64,000 nucleotides of DNA from Streptomyces viridochromogenes (GCF_001270495.1 NZ_LGUR01000230.1:248001-312000), one strand, 5' to 3'; shown: positions 25,412-34,607, numbered from the stretch's first letter. The notes: generated by a model not told the origin, from the letters alone. A program made the numbers and translations.

Positions 25412-25825
25412 CTAAGAGGGTGATTCGCCCCGTTCAGGTGTCTCAAGACGGTTGAAGCCGGCGAGGCGGGGCGAGATAGCGAAAGGGAAGGATTCGCCGT
25501 CGGGGGTCTTGAGGGCCGCCACGACGTCGTGGTCCGGTTCACCGAATATCTCGAAGTGCTGCACGGTGCAGTGCTCCATCACCTCGCGGATGTACGGGTC
25601 CGACAGCCGCCAGTGGGCGCGGATGGCATCGGAGTCGCGGTAGAGCTGGAAGCTGTGTGCCAGCATCCGCTCCTCGTCGATGAAGACCTCCACCATGAGC
25701 TGGGGGCCGTGCTCTTGAGCGAATGCCACTGCCTGCGCGATGGCGTGCCGGAAGCCGTCGAGGTGACCGTCGGTGATGCGCATGGTGTTGCGGAAGAGAA
25801 TGGTGCTGCTGTTTGTGACCTTCAT
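25412..25825 (-). CDS. Hypothetical protein, possible ferredoxin-like alpha-beta fold
   Basis: 137 residues from ATG 25825 (MKVTNSSTILFRNTMRITDG). Alternating strand and helix segments with central PQLMVEVFIDEERMLAHSFQ suggest a small alpha-beta barrel of the ABM type, but no family is certain. Gene size, codon bias and the isolated position argue for a real gene. Function unknown. Confidence 0.65.
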   Translation of the reverse strand: MKVTNSSTILFRNTMRITDGHLDGFRHAIAQAVAFAQEHGPQLMVEVFIDEERMLAHSFQLYRDSDAIRAHWRLSDPYIREVMEHCTVQHFEIFGEPDHDVVAALKTPDGESFPFAISPRLAGFNRLETPERGESPS

Positions 25826-26053
25826 GCGCCAAGCGTTGTACCTAAACCAGGGTTGAGGTCAAGGGAACAGCTCAGCCGGGGATACCGGCGACGGTGCTGA
25901 GGTTGTTGATGAAGCCCTGGCGGGCCGCTTCGCGCGCTTCTTCGACGCGAAGGGCCGAACAGCGCCTCTCACTCAAGCCCGACGATGAACCGGACATCAA
26001 CTCGCGAACCGCCCTCTTACACCCGAGCACCCGTGTTCGGCGTACGGGCTGCG

Positions 26054-26494
26054 CTACGCCGCAGCGCTTGAAGCACCCCGTGGGCGCGGAGCGTGGGTCA
26101 GCCCCATCGCCCGTTCTATAGAGATCTGGATGACAACCCGCTCAGGGTCCGGGGCCGGCGTACGCCCGTATCGCTCTCCATAGCGGGCAACGGCCTCCTC
26201 GACCGCTGCGGCATCGGTGCAGACCTCTGCCACGCCTTCGAGTGTGGCCCACCGGCCTCCGTCCACCTGGCACACCGCCACTCGGGCTTCACGGCCACCC
26301 GCAAGGACGTTGGCAACTTTTCGACTGGATTTGCGGGTGATAACTCGGGCCACTCCGGCTGTGGCGTCGATCGTCACACCAACGGGTACGACATGCGGTC
26401 GACCATCGGGACGCAGCGTGGTCAATGTGCACAGGTGGTACTCAGACCAGAACTCCAAGTAGCCGTCGGATTGGCTCAACAACACGTTCGACAT
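26054..26494 (-). CDS. PPOX-class (split beta-barrel) F420/FMN-binding protein
   Basis: 146 residues starting MSNVLLSQSDGYLEFWSEYH. The family pattern is clear: LCTLTTLRPDGRPHVVPVGV, then VITRKSSRKVANVLAGGREA and VDGGRWATLEGVAEV. Rv1155-type enzymes use F420 for reduction of small substrates. Streptomyces carries many of them and the substrate is unknown. The start at 26494 is the family-typical one; the frame extends 8 codons further. Confidence 0.88.
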   Translation of the reverse strand: MSNVLLSQSDGYLEFWSEYHLCTLTTLRPDGRPHVVPVGVTIDATAGVARVITRKSSRKVANVLAGGREARVAVCQVDGGRWATLEGVAEVCTDAAAVEEAVARYGERYGRTPAPDPERVVIQISIERAMGLTHAPRPRGASSAAA

Positions 26495-27046
26495 GGCGAA
26501 AAGAATAATGGCGAGCATTGCCCGATCTATCCGGAAGTGACCATGGCCACATCTACTCCGATCGGGCAGTTAGAGCGATTCGCGGGCTTATGCCGCAAGC
26601 CACCAAGGGAGAAAGAGTCTCAGATCCATAACAGACCCTCCGCTGGCCACCGAGCCTTGAAGTGTTCACATCAGGACGCAAAGTCGCAGCTCAGAGCATG
26701 ATCGCGACTGCGTTCGGCCGGATTTAGTGCATTTTGGGGGATCAAGACACCCGGCGAGCGATCCAGATCGATCATGCTTTTTAGGCCATGTCCGTCACGT
26801 ACTGTCCGAAGAGGTTCCCGAAAGCTCCGATGAGGCAGCTCGCTAGGTGTCGTTGCACGTTCGCAGCAGTTACATCATGTGGCGAAGTTGGTCTGAAGGC
26901 TCGGCAGCCGGGCCCCGTTGAAGGGGCCTGGTGGGGCACGCGGACACGCGCCGCCTGCGGTCGCCTCCGGCGTTGGGAACCGGACGTCATCGACACGGGC
27001 GTGGTGTCGCCCGGCTCGGGGGAGCCATCGGTTGGAGGGATCCTCA
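26495..27046 (+). other. Intergenic region between divergent genes
   Basis: About 550 bp between the PPOX start and the ImmA/IrrE start. No gene is recognised. It is somewhat more AT-rich in its middle (about 26,500-26,800), consistent with divergent promoters. Confidence 0.4.
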
Positions 27047-27730
27047 ATGTGGTTGAGGAAGAGTGGTCGCGGCGCGGCTGAGTTCAAACTGTCTGCTCAG
27101 GGCGAAGGGCGCCGTCGACGCATCGGGCGCTGGCGCACAGCTGCGAACCGGGCGGTGGAGAGGGATCTGCACCGCCTGATTCGGCGTGAGCTGCAAGACC
27201 TCGGGGTGACTCCCCCGCTCGATGTCGACGAGCTCTGCCAGGCACTCAGCCGACGGCGCGGGCGCCCCCTGTACCTGCGTGAAGCTCCGCTGCCGAAGCC
27301 TGGCCCCTCGGGTATGTGGGTCGAGTACGACGACTACGACGTGATCCTGTACCAGCAGGAAACAACCCGCCTGCATCAAGATCACATCAAGCTTCACGAG
27401 ATAGGCCACATCCTCGTAGCGGAGAACGAGGAGGCCGCGAAGAAGGCCGCGGGCGAGACGACAGAGGAAGCCCCTGAGGTCGACCCAGACGAGGAAACGG
27501 CCGTCCTCGTGGAGGGCTGGGCCACCATGCTGCCGGTCTTCGATCCCGAGACGATCAAGCGTGTCGCGCGGCGGTGCTCGTACGACGACGGCGAGGAGTG
27601 CTCTGTAGAGCTGGTCGCCACCATCATCCTGGAGTGGTCTTCTCTGCTGGACAGCTCCACTCCGCTGTCGGACGACCCGTCTCTGCGTCGTGTGGAGTCG
27701 GCTCTCAGTGACCGGCGAGGATGGCTGTAG
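27047..27730 (+). CDS. ImmA/IrrE-like metallopeptidase
   Basis: 227 residues. After a basic N-terminus there is a helical segment (RDLHRLIRRELQDLGVTPPL) and then the zincin motif HEIGH (117-121) in HIKLHEIGHILVAENEEA. The downstream acidic region probably supplies the third zinc ligand. Relatives cut or sequester partner XRE-type repressors in response to signals. The start is ATG 27047 with GGAGGG in front. The stop is 3 bp before the next start, so it forms an operon with the MAB_1171c gene. The EspR-like HTH regulator at 33644-34522 belongs to the type that usually accompanies this pair, but it lies 6 kb away here. Confidence 0.85.
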   Translation: MWLRKSGRGAAEFKLSAQGEGRRRRIGRWRTAANRAVERDLHRLIRRELQDLGVTPPLDVDELCQALSRRRGRPLYLREAPLPKPGPSGMWVEYDDYDVILYQQETTRLHQDHIKLHEIGHILVAENEEAAKKAAGETTEEAPEVDPDEETAVLVEGWATMLPVFDPETIKRVARRCSYDDGEECSVELVATIILEWSSLLDSSTPLSDDPSLRRVESALSDRRGWL

Positions 27731-27733
27731 CTC

Positions 27734-28849
27734 GTGGAACTGCTACTCCTGGGGCTCGTGGCTGCTCTCGTCTGGAAGCTCTACCAGCTGAAGCGATCCC
27801 CTCATGACGCACCTCTGCGTTCCGTCACCCTCTGCTTGTTCTGCGCTGCGTTGTCGTACCCCGTGGCCATGCCCGGCGGCGCGTCCGGCGTCGACACGGT
27901 CGCCGGCCACGGGACGGCGAAGCTGATCCAGAACCTGTTGTTGCTCCTCGCGGTGTACTTCTTGATGTGCTTCTACCTCCACTCTGCCGCCGACGAGGAA
28001 GCGGGCCGTCGCCGCGCCCGCAAGGAAGCCGTCGTCGTCGGAGTCGTCGCCGTGGCTATCACCGTGGCTGCGGCATCAGTGCCTCACGAGGTCTTCACTG
28101 GCAGCTTCAGCACGGCCGACATGACGATTCCGCAGATCGCCTTCTTCTACGGTGGCGCTGGTCTCTATCTCATGTATGCCCTCGGCATGGCGTGCCGGTG
28201 GACTCGCCGCTATGCCAGCATGTCCCGGCGCCCGCACTCCACCGGGCTCTGGATGGCGGCCGTTGGCCTCGGGGCGATGGCGGTGGCCTGCGCGATCCGC
28301 GCCGTCTTCGTGGCTGTTCGCTGGGCCGACGGAGAGGTACCTGAGCCGCTTATGGCCGCCGTCGCCTTCCTCCTGGTGGCGTCCGTCCTGCTGTTCGCGG
28401 CGGGAGTCACGTACTCCGGAGCGCGGGCCCGGATTTCCTCCCTTCGGCTCTGGCTCCAGCACCGACGTGACCACCGTCGCCTTGCCCCTTTGTGGGAGCT
28501 GTTGGCAGAGGCGCACCCCGATAACGTGCTGAGGCCGGCGTCCCCGGCGGCGCTGGACCGGTGGCGCGCCCGCGGGGTGCACCGGCGCTACCACCGCCGC
28601 ATCGTGGAGTGCCGCGACGGGCTGGTGGACATCAGCCCGTACCTGCTGGATGAGGGTGACGACAGCGCGGTCCTCAGCATCGACTCGGCAGAGCTTGCTG
28701 CCCGGCTCCGTCGGGCCGCCGCACGGGTCGAAAAAGGCGTCCCCGCACCCCGCCGAGCGGTCCCCCTCGCGATGGCCCTGGGAAGCGACCGCGAGTCGGA
28801 TGTGAAACAACTTATTGCAGTGTCCGACGCACTGCGCAAAGCCGCATGA
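27734..28849 (+). CDS. MAB_1171c family membrane protein
   Basis: 371 residues. Seven hydrophobic segments lie in the first 225 residues (starting MELLLLGLVAALVWKLYQLK, then LFCAALSYPVAMPGG and LIQNLLLLLAVYFLMCFY). They are followed by a cytoplasmic domain with HRRDHRRLAPLWELLAEAHP, family-typical HRRYHRRIVECRDGLVDISP and a helical end. The family is called a putative transporter, but its function is not established; it usually neighbours ImmA/IrrE-like proteases and EspR-like regulators in Streptomyces. GTG 27734 follows the protease stop almost directly. Confidence 0.85.
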   Translation: MELLLLGLVAALVWKLYQLKRSPHDAPLRSVTLCLFCAALSYPVAMPGGASGVDTVAGHGTAKLIQNLLLLLAVYFLMCFYLHSAADEEAGRRRARKEAVVVGVVAVAITVAAASVPHEVFTGSFSTADMTIPQIAFFYGGAGLYLMYALGMACRWTRRYASMSRRPHSTGLWMAAVGLGAMAVACAIRAVFVAVRWADGEVPEPLMAAVAFLLVASVLLFAAGVTYSGARARISSLRLWLQHRRDHRRLAPLWELLAEAHPDNVLRPASPAALDRWRARGVHRRYHRRIVECRDGLVDISPYLLDEGDDSAVLSIDSAELAARLRRAAARVEKGVPAPRRAVPLAMALGSDRESDVKQLIAVSDALRKAA

Positions 28850-28872
28850 CCACCCATGATCTAGGAGTCACG

Positions 28873-30054
28873 ATGCTGATTGCCGGTGGACGAGTGCTTG
28901 TCGACTCGGGGACCTACCTGGAGGACGGCGCCGTTCTCATCGAGGGCGACTCGATCGCTGCTGTCGGGCCGCGCAAGGAGATCGAGGAGCAGTTCGGCGC
29001 CGACGTACCTCGGTTCGCGTTCGACGGAACTGTTCTGCCGGGGCTGATCGACGCGCATGTCCACCTGGCCTTCGATGGCGGGCCTGATCCGGTGGCCACC
29101 CTCCAGGACTCGACAGATGAGGTCCTGTTCGAGGACATGCGACGCCGTGCGGAACAGCTCCTGCACAGTGGTGTCACCACGGCCCGCGACCTCGGTGACC
29201 GGGGTGGACTGGCACTTCGTCTGGCTGCGGAGATCAACGGTCGCCATACGCCGGGACCCAGGATCGTGGCCGCAGGCACACCCGCGACCACCACGGGCGG
29301 GCATTGTCACTTCCTCGGCGGCGAGGTTTCCGGTGAAGCCGAGATCCGCGACCTCGTACGGCGCAACCTCGCAGCGGGAGCCGGGGTCATCAAGGCCATG
29401 GTCACCGGCGGTGGCCTGACGAAGGACGGCCCCAAGAGCCACCAGTCCCAGTTCACAGCAGAGGAACTGACTGCCCTGGTGGACGAGGCCCACGAGGCAG
29501 GTGTTCCCGTCGCGGCCCATGCACACGGTGCCGACGGCATCACTGCGGCCGTGGAGGCGGGTGTGGACACCATCGAGCACTGCACGTGGATGACGAGCGA
29601 TGGCCTCGATTTCCGGCCGAACGTGGTTCGGCAGATCATCGCTCAGGGAATCTCCGTCTGCCCGGCGGTAAGCCCTCACTGGCAGATGCTCCCGCGCTTC
29701 TTCGGCGAGGAGCGCGCCGCCGCGATGTTCGACCTGGTGCGGCGGATGGCCGACGCTGGTGTACGCCTGGTCGCAGGAACCGACGCGGGCGTGCAGCGCG
29801 CGAGCTTCGACGGCTTGGTTCCGGCCCTATCGTTCTACTCCCACCTGGGCCTGCCGAACGCTTCCATCATCGACATGGCGACGTCCGAAGCGGCTACGGC
29901 CCTGGGGCTGGGGTCCATCACGGGGCGGGTCGCTCCCGGCTACCGCGCGGATCTCCTCCTGGTTGACGGTGACCCGCTCGCTGATCTCGGCTCTCTGAAG
30001 GACATCCGGGCCGTGTTCGCCTCCGGCCTGCGTTACGAGCCGAACGCGCAGTAG
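28873..30054 (+). CDS. Metal-dependent amidohydrolase
   Basis: 393 residues of the imidazolonepropionase/prolidase-like amidohydrolase group. An N-terminal beta sandwich (MLIAGGRVLVDSGTYLEDGA) leads to LPGLIDAHVHLAFDGG with metal ligands H62 and H64. The catalytic barrel follows (metal His in VPVAAHAHGADGI and TIEHCTWM, metal Asp in LVAGTDAGVQ) and a sandwich end (VAPGYRADLLLVDGDPL). It hydrolyses cyclic or linear amide bonds; the substrate is unknown. TAGGAGT before ATG 28873 sets the start; the frame also opens at 28846, overlapping the previous gene. It is the third gene of the operon. Confidence 0.92.
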   Translation: MLIAGGRVLVDSGTYLEDGAVLIEGDSIAAVGPRKEIEEQFGADVPRFAFDGTVLPGLIDAHVHLAFDGGPDPVATLQDSTDEVLFEDMRRRAEQLLHSGVTTARDLGDRGGLALRLAAEINGRHTPGPRIVAAGTPATTTGGHCHFLGGEVSGEAEIRDLVRRNLAAGAGVIKAMVTGGGLTKDGPKSHQSQFTAEELTALVDEAHEAGVPVAAHAHGADGITAAVEAGVDTIEHCTWMTSDGLDFRPNVVRQIIAQGISVCPAVSPHWQMLPRFFGEERAAAMFDLVRRMADAGVRLVAGTDAGVQRASFDGLVPALSFYSHLGLPNASIIDMATSEAATALGLGSITGRVAPGYRADLLLVDGDPLADLGSLKDIRAVFASGLRYEPNAQ

Positions 30055-30284
30055 AAGCGGCGCGCTGGTGCCCTGACGTTTCGTCACAGACCTTGGAACT
30101 GGTGCCATGAGAGGGCTGTTGACGCGTCGCGGCAGAAGGTATCGGCTTCCAGTGTGCTTGCTATGTCAGCGTGACACGGATCACGCATCGAGATTGAGTC
30201 AACTCATCTTAATGGCAGACAAGTTACGAAAGCTGTGTCTGTAGGTTCCCCTGTGACCACTCTTGATCGTCCCTAGGGGGAACC

Positions 30285-31625
30285 TTGTCGCGTTCGCGCG
30301 CGAGATTCTTGGCCTCGGCATGCACCGGGGTCACCGCACTCACCGCATTTACCGTTCTCGGCACCGCCCCGTCGGCGAGTGCCGCCGCGCCCAAGGAAGC
30401 CTGCACCGGCCTCTACAACGCCCGCATCACCTTCTGGGCGATGACGTGCAGCCAACCGGGCGAGCCGATGATCGGCGGCTTCGCCACCTGGCGCAACATA
30501 CCGATCACCTTCGATCAGGTCGACACCGGGTCGGCGACCGTGCAGGCGGCCAACTACATGCGCGTCAGCCCGAACACGTCGAGCGGCCCGCTTGCGCCGA
30601 ACATCGAGATCGGCCTGTACGCGGAGAAGACGGGGAAGACCACCCACACCTACGGCCCGCGCTGGTCGGAGCTGACCACCAGCGGCGGCCGCACCACGGC
30701 CATCAAGGCTGGGGTCAACCCGACCAAGCCGGACAAGCGCAACCACACCTACATGACCGTCCGCCAGGACAGCGGCAACCAGTGGGACGTGCTCTACGAC
30801 TTCAACAAGGTCGGCTCCACCACCAAACAGCTCAAAGTTCTGGGCGGCAACACCAACCGCATCGACATCGGCCTTGAGGTGATGGGACCGAAGTACATCA
30901 ACATCCCCTCGGTCGCGAACCGCATGCAGTTCATGACCGGGAACAAGGCGTGGCAGCAGGTGGCGACGGCCAATGTGGCCAAGTCCGTCACGCTCCCCGT
31001 GTGCAGCACGACCCACAAGCCGCCGAACTGCTTCACCACCAAGCTCACCGACAACACCAAGTTCACCCAGTGGACGGTGAGCAAGCCGCGCCGCCAGGCC
31101 GCCGCCGCGGCGTCCCCGGCTGCCGCGCCCGCTGCCCGGTCGGACGGCCCGGACGGCCCCGTTGCCAGCCTGCCCGCCACGTTCAACGGCGTGGACCAGC
31201 AGGCTCTGCAAGCCTGCCTGGAGAACGATCCCGACAGTTGCCTGGCCACCGTGCCCGGCCTGTCGGAGTGCGTCGTGACCCTGCGGGTCTGCAACGCCGC
31301 CGCTCTGCCGTCCGGCGGGGTATCGGAAGACGCCCCAGCCGGCGCGGACGTATCGGCCGCCGATATCCGGGCCCGGGCCGCAGCCGCCTTCGACGTCCCC
31401 GGTGACGCCCTCGCCGTCGAGCCGCCCGCTTCACCCGCCGGCTTGAAGACTCGCTCGAACGCAGCCAACGCCCATGGCGACGCCGCCTGGACGGTGACCT
31501 CCACCAGCTCCACCCCCGGACTACAGCGCACCGACCGTCGCTTCGAAGGGTTCACCGCCCGCTACTCCGCACAGACCGGCGCACTGCTGGAGGCGTGCTG
31601 GGGCGACCTGTGCGATGCCTCGTGA
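30285..31625 (+). CDS. Exported protein of unknown function
   Basis: 446 residues from TTG 30285, preceded by AGGGGGAA. A clear Sec signal peptide is present (RARFLASACTGVTALTAFTV, cut after a likely ASA motif near residue 33). The mature N-terminal half is rich in Thr/Asn/Gly strands (ACTGLYNARITFWAMTCSQP) with Cys pairs. An Ala/Pro linker (about 270-290) leads to a C-terminal region with Cys-rich LSECVVTLRVCNAA. No enzyme motif is recognised. It lies 64 bp upstream of the secreted nuclease gene on the same strand, suggesting joint expression. Confidence 0.75.
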   Translation: MSRSRARFLASACTGVTALTAFTVLGTAPSASAAAPKEACTGLYNARITFWAMTCSQPGEPMIGGFATWRNIPITFDQVDTGSATVQAANYMRVSPNTSSGPLAPNIEIGLYAEKTGKTTHTYGPRWSELTTSGGRTTAIKAGVNPTKPDKRNHTYMTVRQDSGNQWDVLYDFNKVGSTTKQLKVLGGNTNRIDIGLEVMGPKYINIPSVANRMQFMTGNKAWQQVATANVAKSVTLPVCSTTHKPPNCFTTKLTDNTKFTQWTVSKPRRQAAAAASPAAAPAARSDGPDGPVASLPATFNGVDQQALQACLENDPDSCLATVPGLSECVVTLRVCNAAALPSGGVSEDAPAGADVSAADIRARAAAAFDVPGDALAVEPPASPAGLKTRSNAANAHGDAAWTVTSTSSTPGLQRTDRRFEGFTARYSAQTGALLEACWGDLCDAS

Positions 31626-31689
31626 CCACCGCCATCACGACATGCCGCAGATGCCCCGTCGCTTCCTCACGCATGCAAGGAATCCACTG

Positions 31690-32979
31690 GTGAACATACG
31701 CACCGCACTCATACGTTTCGCCCGCATCACCGCCACTACGGCGGCCCTGACCCTGCTCACCGCGGCCACCACCACCGCCACCCACGCCGCCTCGACAACG
31801 AACGACCCGGCCACCGAGGGCACGGTGTTCGTCGACGCCGCATCCCTCCCAGCCGACGAACTGCGCGGCCTCGACCAGCCCATCCCGTACGCCGAATACG
31901 CCCGATCCCCTGGATCGAAGTCGGTGACGCGGCAGGCGGTGGCCGACCCGGCTCCCGGCGACCAACAGGATCTGCGCCAGCAATGCGCCAACCACGCGGC
32001 GCAGGCCAAGGCCGCCACGGGGTGGCTCAAGTCCCGCTTCGAAAGCTGCCAGAAGCTCCCCTTCGACCTGGTCCTGCGGGACGTCAGGGGCACCACCACG
32101 CTCGGCCGTCTCTGGTTCGACCAGTGGGTCCTCGGCTTCGCCTACGACGGCAGCCGCCGCGTCGACTATGTCTCCAGCATCGAGAACATACGCGTCCAGC
32201 CGATACCCACGGAGGATGCCACCAAGTGGCGGATCGGCCAGCACTTCCACCACAGCGTCAACGCATCCACCAGTGATCCGGACCCCCAGGTGACCGCGCC
32301 GCAGACCGTGAACCGTGACGAACTGCTTGGCGTATGGGACACCCAGCCCCACTGGAACCTCACCTACACCTCCCCGGACAAGGGCGCCCTGTTCGACCAG
32401 GGCAACCAGCAGCGCGTCTTCTTGACCGTCGCGATGGACGTCAGCGCCAGTTCCCCCAACTCCGCCCCCTTCACGGGGGGAAGCAACGTCTACAACTCGA
32501 GCGTCCGCTACGACTACGCCGGACCGGTCGCGGGCAAGCACAAGGGCACCGTCTTCAGCAAGGCCCGTGTGGAACTCGTGATGAGCCAGAGGGACCCGGC
32601 GGTCAACGAAAGCGCCGTGCACATCTACGACGCTTTGAACCGCCCCGAGCGCACCTTCCCCTCCTGGCCCGGTAAGAGCGTTCCGGGATCGAAGGAACCC
32701 CTGCGCCGAGTCGTCGCTCCGAAGAAGATCGAAGACAATCGCAAGAAGTCCATCAAGGAATGCAAGAAGGTCTGGGGCGACTACGCCGGCAGCGGCCTGG
32801 AGTGCGACGAGTACCCCTTCGCCTCGACCAAGGAAGGGTCCACCAAGGGCGACAACCGCTTCTCCGTCCGGCTGATCGACGGTAAGGACAACCGCAAGGG
32901 CGGAGAGCGCCTCAACGAGATGTACACCCTCAACCGAGTCCTGGACGGCGACCCCTTCTACGTGAAGATCACCAACTAG
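31690..32979 (+). CDS. Secreted NucA/NucB-type deoxyribonuclease
   Basis: 429 residues from GTG 31690 (AAGGAA just upstream). The signal peptide is FARITATTAALTLLTAATTT followed by a HAA cleavage site. A roughly 290-residue unassigned region precedes the C-terminal NucA/NucB nuclease domain, seen as CKKVWGDYAGSGLECDEYPF and then ASTKEGSTKGDNRFSVRLI; the ECDEYPFAST motif is the family signature of the active site. The long N-terminal part could direct delivery or cell binding. The small acidic protein encoded 20 bp downstream might protect the producer, but this is inference. Confidence 0.85.
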   Translation: MNIRTALIRFARITATTAALTLLTAATTTATHAASTTNDPATEGTVFVDAASLPADELRGLDQPIPYAEYARSPGSKSVTRQAVADPAPGDQQDLRQQCANHAAQAKAATGWLKSRFESCQKLPFDLVLRDVRGTTTLGRLWFDQWVLGFAYDGSRRVDYVSSIENIRVQPIPTEDATKWRIGQHFHHSVNASTSDPDPQVTAPQTVNRDELLGVWDTQPHWNLTYTSPDKGALFDQGNQQRVFLTVAMDVSASSPNSAPFTGGSNVYNSSVRYDYAGPVAGKHKGTVFSKARVELVMSQRDPAVNESAVHIYDALNRPERTFPSWPGKSVPGSKEPLRRVVAPKKIEDNRKKSIKECKKVWGDYAGSGLECDEYPFASTKEGSTKGDNRFSVRLIDGKDNRKGGERLNEMYTLNRVLDGDPFYVKITN

Positions 32980-32998
32980 CAGGAAGACACCACTGACC

Positions 32999-33526
32999 AT
33001 GGCACTTCTCGCCGAACACAACGTCACCGCCACCCCCGGTCGCCGCGTGCTGGAGGTCTACGACGCGGACGCCTACCTCGGCGACGAAACAGCCATGGAC
33101 GCCGCAGAGGTACAGGTGGTAGCCGGCAACGGCTACCACCTGTACCTCTGCAGTCTGCAGCCGGACATGAAGGTCCAGATGACGATCCGCATCTGGGACA
33201 CACCACCGGCCCCGCCCGGCGATGCCGAAGGCCAGACTGACGTCAGCCTCGAATCCGAAACAGGCATCCTGGTCGTCGGCCAACTCGACCGGGGACCCGC
33301 CGACGAGATCACTCTGCCCCGCCCCGGCGTCTACGAAGGCCACGCCTGGTGGCAGCACCGCCAGGCAGCCGCCGACTACTACAACACCACCCTTGACCAG
33401 CTCACTGACGACTCCCCCGAAGACCAGCTCACCGAAGCCTGGAACAACTGCCCCGTCACCGAACGCTACGTCCTCGACCTGGCCTACACCCGGGAACCCG
33501 AACCCATCGCTGACGAAGATCAATAA
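32999..33526 (+). CDS. Small acidic protein downstream of the secreted nuclease
   Basis: 175 residues, very acidic, without signal peptide or membrane segment. The N-terminal part is strand-rich (ALLAEHNVTATPGRRVLEVY, EVQVVAGNGYHLYLCSLQPD). The C-terminal half is helical and Asp/Glu-rich (NTTLDQLTDDSPEDQLTEAW). No family is recognised. ATG 32999 lies 19 bp after the nuclease stop, so it is probably co-transcribed. An exact hairpin lies inside its coding sequence at 33107-33148. A cytoplasmic inhibitor or immunity role is a hypothesis from position and charge only. Confidence 0.65.
   Translation: MALLAEHNVTATPGRRVLEVYDADAYLGDETAMDAAEVQVVAGNGYHLYLCSLQPDMKVQMTIRIWDTPPAPPGDAEGQTDVSLESETGILVVGQLDRGPADEITLPRPGVYEGHAWWQHRQAAADYYNTTLDQLTDDSPEDQLTEAWNNCPVTERYVLDLAYTREPEPIADEDQ
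33107..33148 (+). repeat. Perfect 19-bp hairpin with GCAA tetraloop inside a coding region
   Basis: The left arm GAGGTACAGGTGGTAGCCG is repeated exactly as its reverse complement after GCAA. GCAA is a GNRA-type loop, one of the most stable RNA tetraloops. It lies within codons 37-50 of the small acidic protein gene. Its purpose is unknown. Confidence 0.85.
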
Positions 33527-33643
33527 GAGGGTGGGGCCGCATTCAGAGTGCCGGCTCCAAACCGCCCGTTCCGGCCCGGTGACGACCGAAGATCACCTAC
33601 GCCAGCAAGACCTCCAGCCTGTCAGGCGCGCGGAAGTGTGAGG

Positions 33644-34522
33644 CTAGCTGTTGCTGTCGGGATCGGTCTTCTTGTCCAGCTCGGTCGCGAGGTCGTTCAG
33701 GATCGAGAGGACGTCGGCCGGCAGGCCCTCGGAACCGATCCCGCGGGCTCGGACTCGGCCCACCCTCCCCCGCTTGGCTGCCGACATCAGGCGAAGCCCT
33801 TCGTAGACCTGACGGGCGACAGCGTCGTCCGGCTCGAAGTACATACGAGCGACACCGAAGAACTGGGCGAGACCTTCCAGGACAACCGGCGCGGGGGCTT
33901 CGTCGGTTCCCGTTCGAAGAGCCTCGACTTTCGCGGCCGTAGTGACCTGCGAGCCCGCGTAGGCGTTCACCGCCTCCGCGATCTCTTCATCCCCCGGGGC
34001 GGTCCCCGCCGCGTACGAGCGTTCCAGGAGGAGAGTGATCTTCTCGGCGAGTGTCCGCGGAGGCTCCTCAGCCTCCGCAGCCGCAGCAGACTCGTCCTCT
34101 CCGCCTTCTCCGAATGACCGCTCCTGCGCGCGCCTCAGCTCGTCCTCGGTCACGCCGTAAGCCTCCGCCAGGGCAGGGATATACCTGTCCTTGAGGCGTC
34201 GGACCCCTTGTTCCGCTCCGGCCACCGGGCCGTCGCTCTTGGTGCCGATGATCGCTTTCGTCTCGTACCGGTAAAGGCCGGCATCGCACCGGAGGTCGGT
34301 GAGATCGGGCAAGCCGTCGCGAGGGAACAGCTCGTCCAACGGCTGATTGAGCACCTTGGCGAGGGCAGGCAGCTTCTCTTGATCCGGCACGCTTGCGCCC
34401 GACTCCCACCCCGCGACCGTAGAGTCCGCCGCGCCGAGGGCGGATCCCACGGCGGCCTGAGGGACCTCGGCGGCTCGACGTACCGCGCGCACACGGACCC
34501 TATCGAAGCGTCGAGCTGGCAT
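33644..34522 (-). CDS. XRE-type regulator with EspR-like C-terminal HTH
   Basis: 292 residues. The N-terminal HTH is VPQAAVGSALGAADSTVAGW with ESGASVPDQEKLPALAKVLN (about 20-65). A linker rich in Ala/Glu follows. A second, EspR-like HTH is EKITLLLERSYAAG, then EEIAEAVNAYAGSQVTTAAK and FFGVARMYFEPDD. Such two-domain regulators commonly accompany ImmA/IrrE-like proteases and MAB_1171c proteins. It is divergent from the replication operon at 34867, so it probably controls that operon and itself from the shared 344-bp region. The start at 34522 (MPARRFDRVRVRAV) is family-like; the frame is open 33 codons further without a ribosome site. Confidence 0.85.
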   Translation of the reverse strand: MPARRFDRVRVRAVRRAAEVPQAAVGSALGAADSTVAGWESGASVPDQEKLPALAKVLNQPLDELFPRDGLPDLTDLRCDAGLYRYETKAIIGTKSDGPVAGAEQGVRRLKDRYIPALAEAYGVTEDELRRAQERSFGEGGEDESAAAAEAEEPPRTLAEKITLLLERSYAAGTAPGDEEIAEAVNAYAGSQVTTAAKVEALRTGTDEAPAPVVLEGLAQFFGVARMYFEPDDAVARQVYEGLRLMSAAKRGRVGRVRARGIGSEGLPADVLSILNDLATELDKKTDPDSNS

Positions 34523-34607
34523 CAGACCTCGTTTTTGGATGAACCGGAGAAACCCCGGACCGTTGACTTTCCGAAGGAACCACGATAGCTTCAGTTTAGC
34601 GAAAAAC

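Noticed and set aside
24660..26018. Recurring GAACCGCCCTCT at about 24,668, 25,391 and 25,999 (and a similar inverted copy near 22,785).
   Set aside because: One copy is ordinary sigma-factor coding sequence and the flanks do not match beyond about 13 bases, so I do not call it a repeat family.
31552..33033. Long minus-strand frame opposite the nuclease gene.
   Set aside because: Shadow of the NucA/NucB gene, which has signal peptide, ribosome site and active-site motif.
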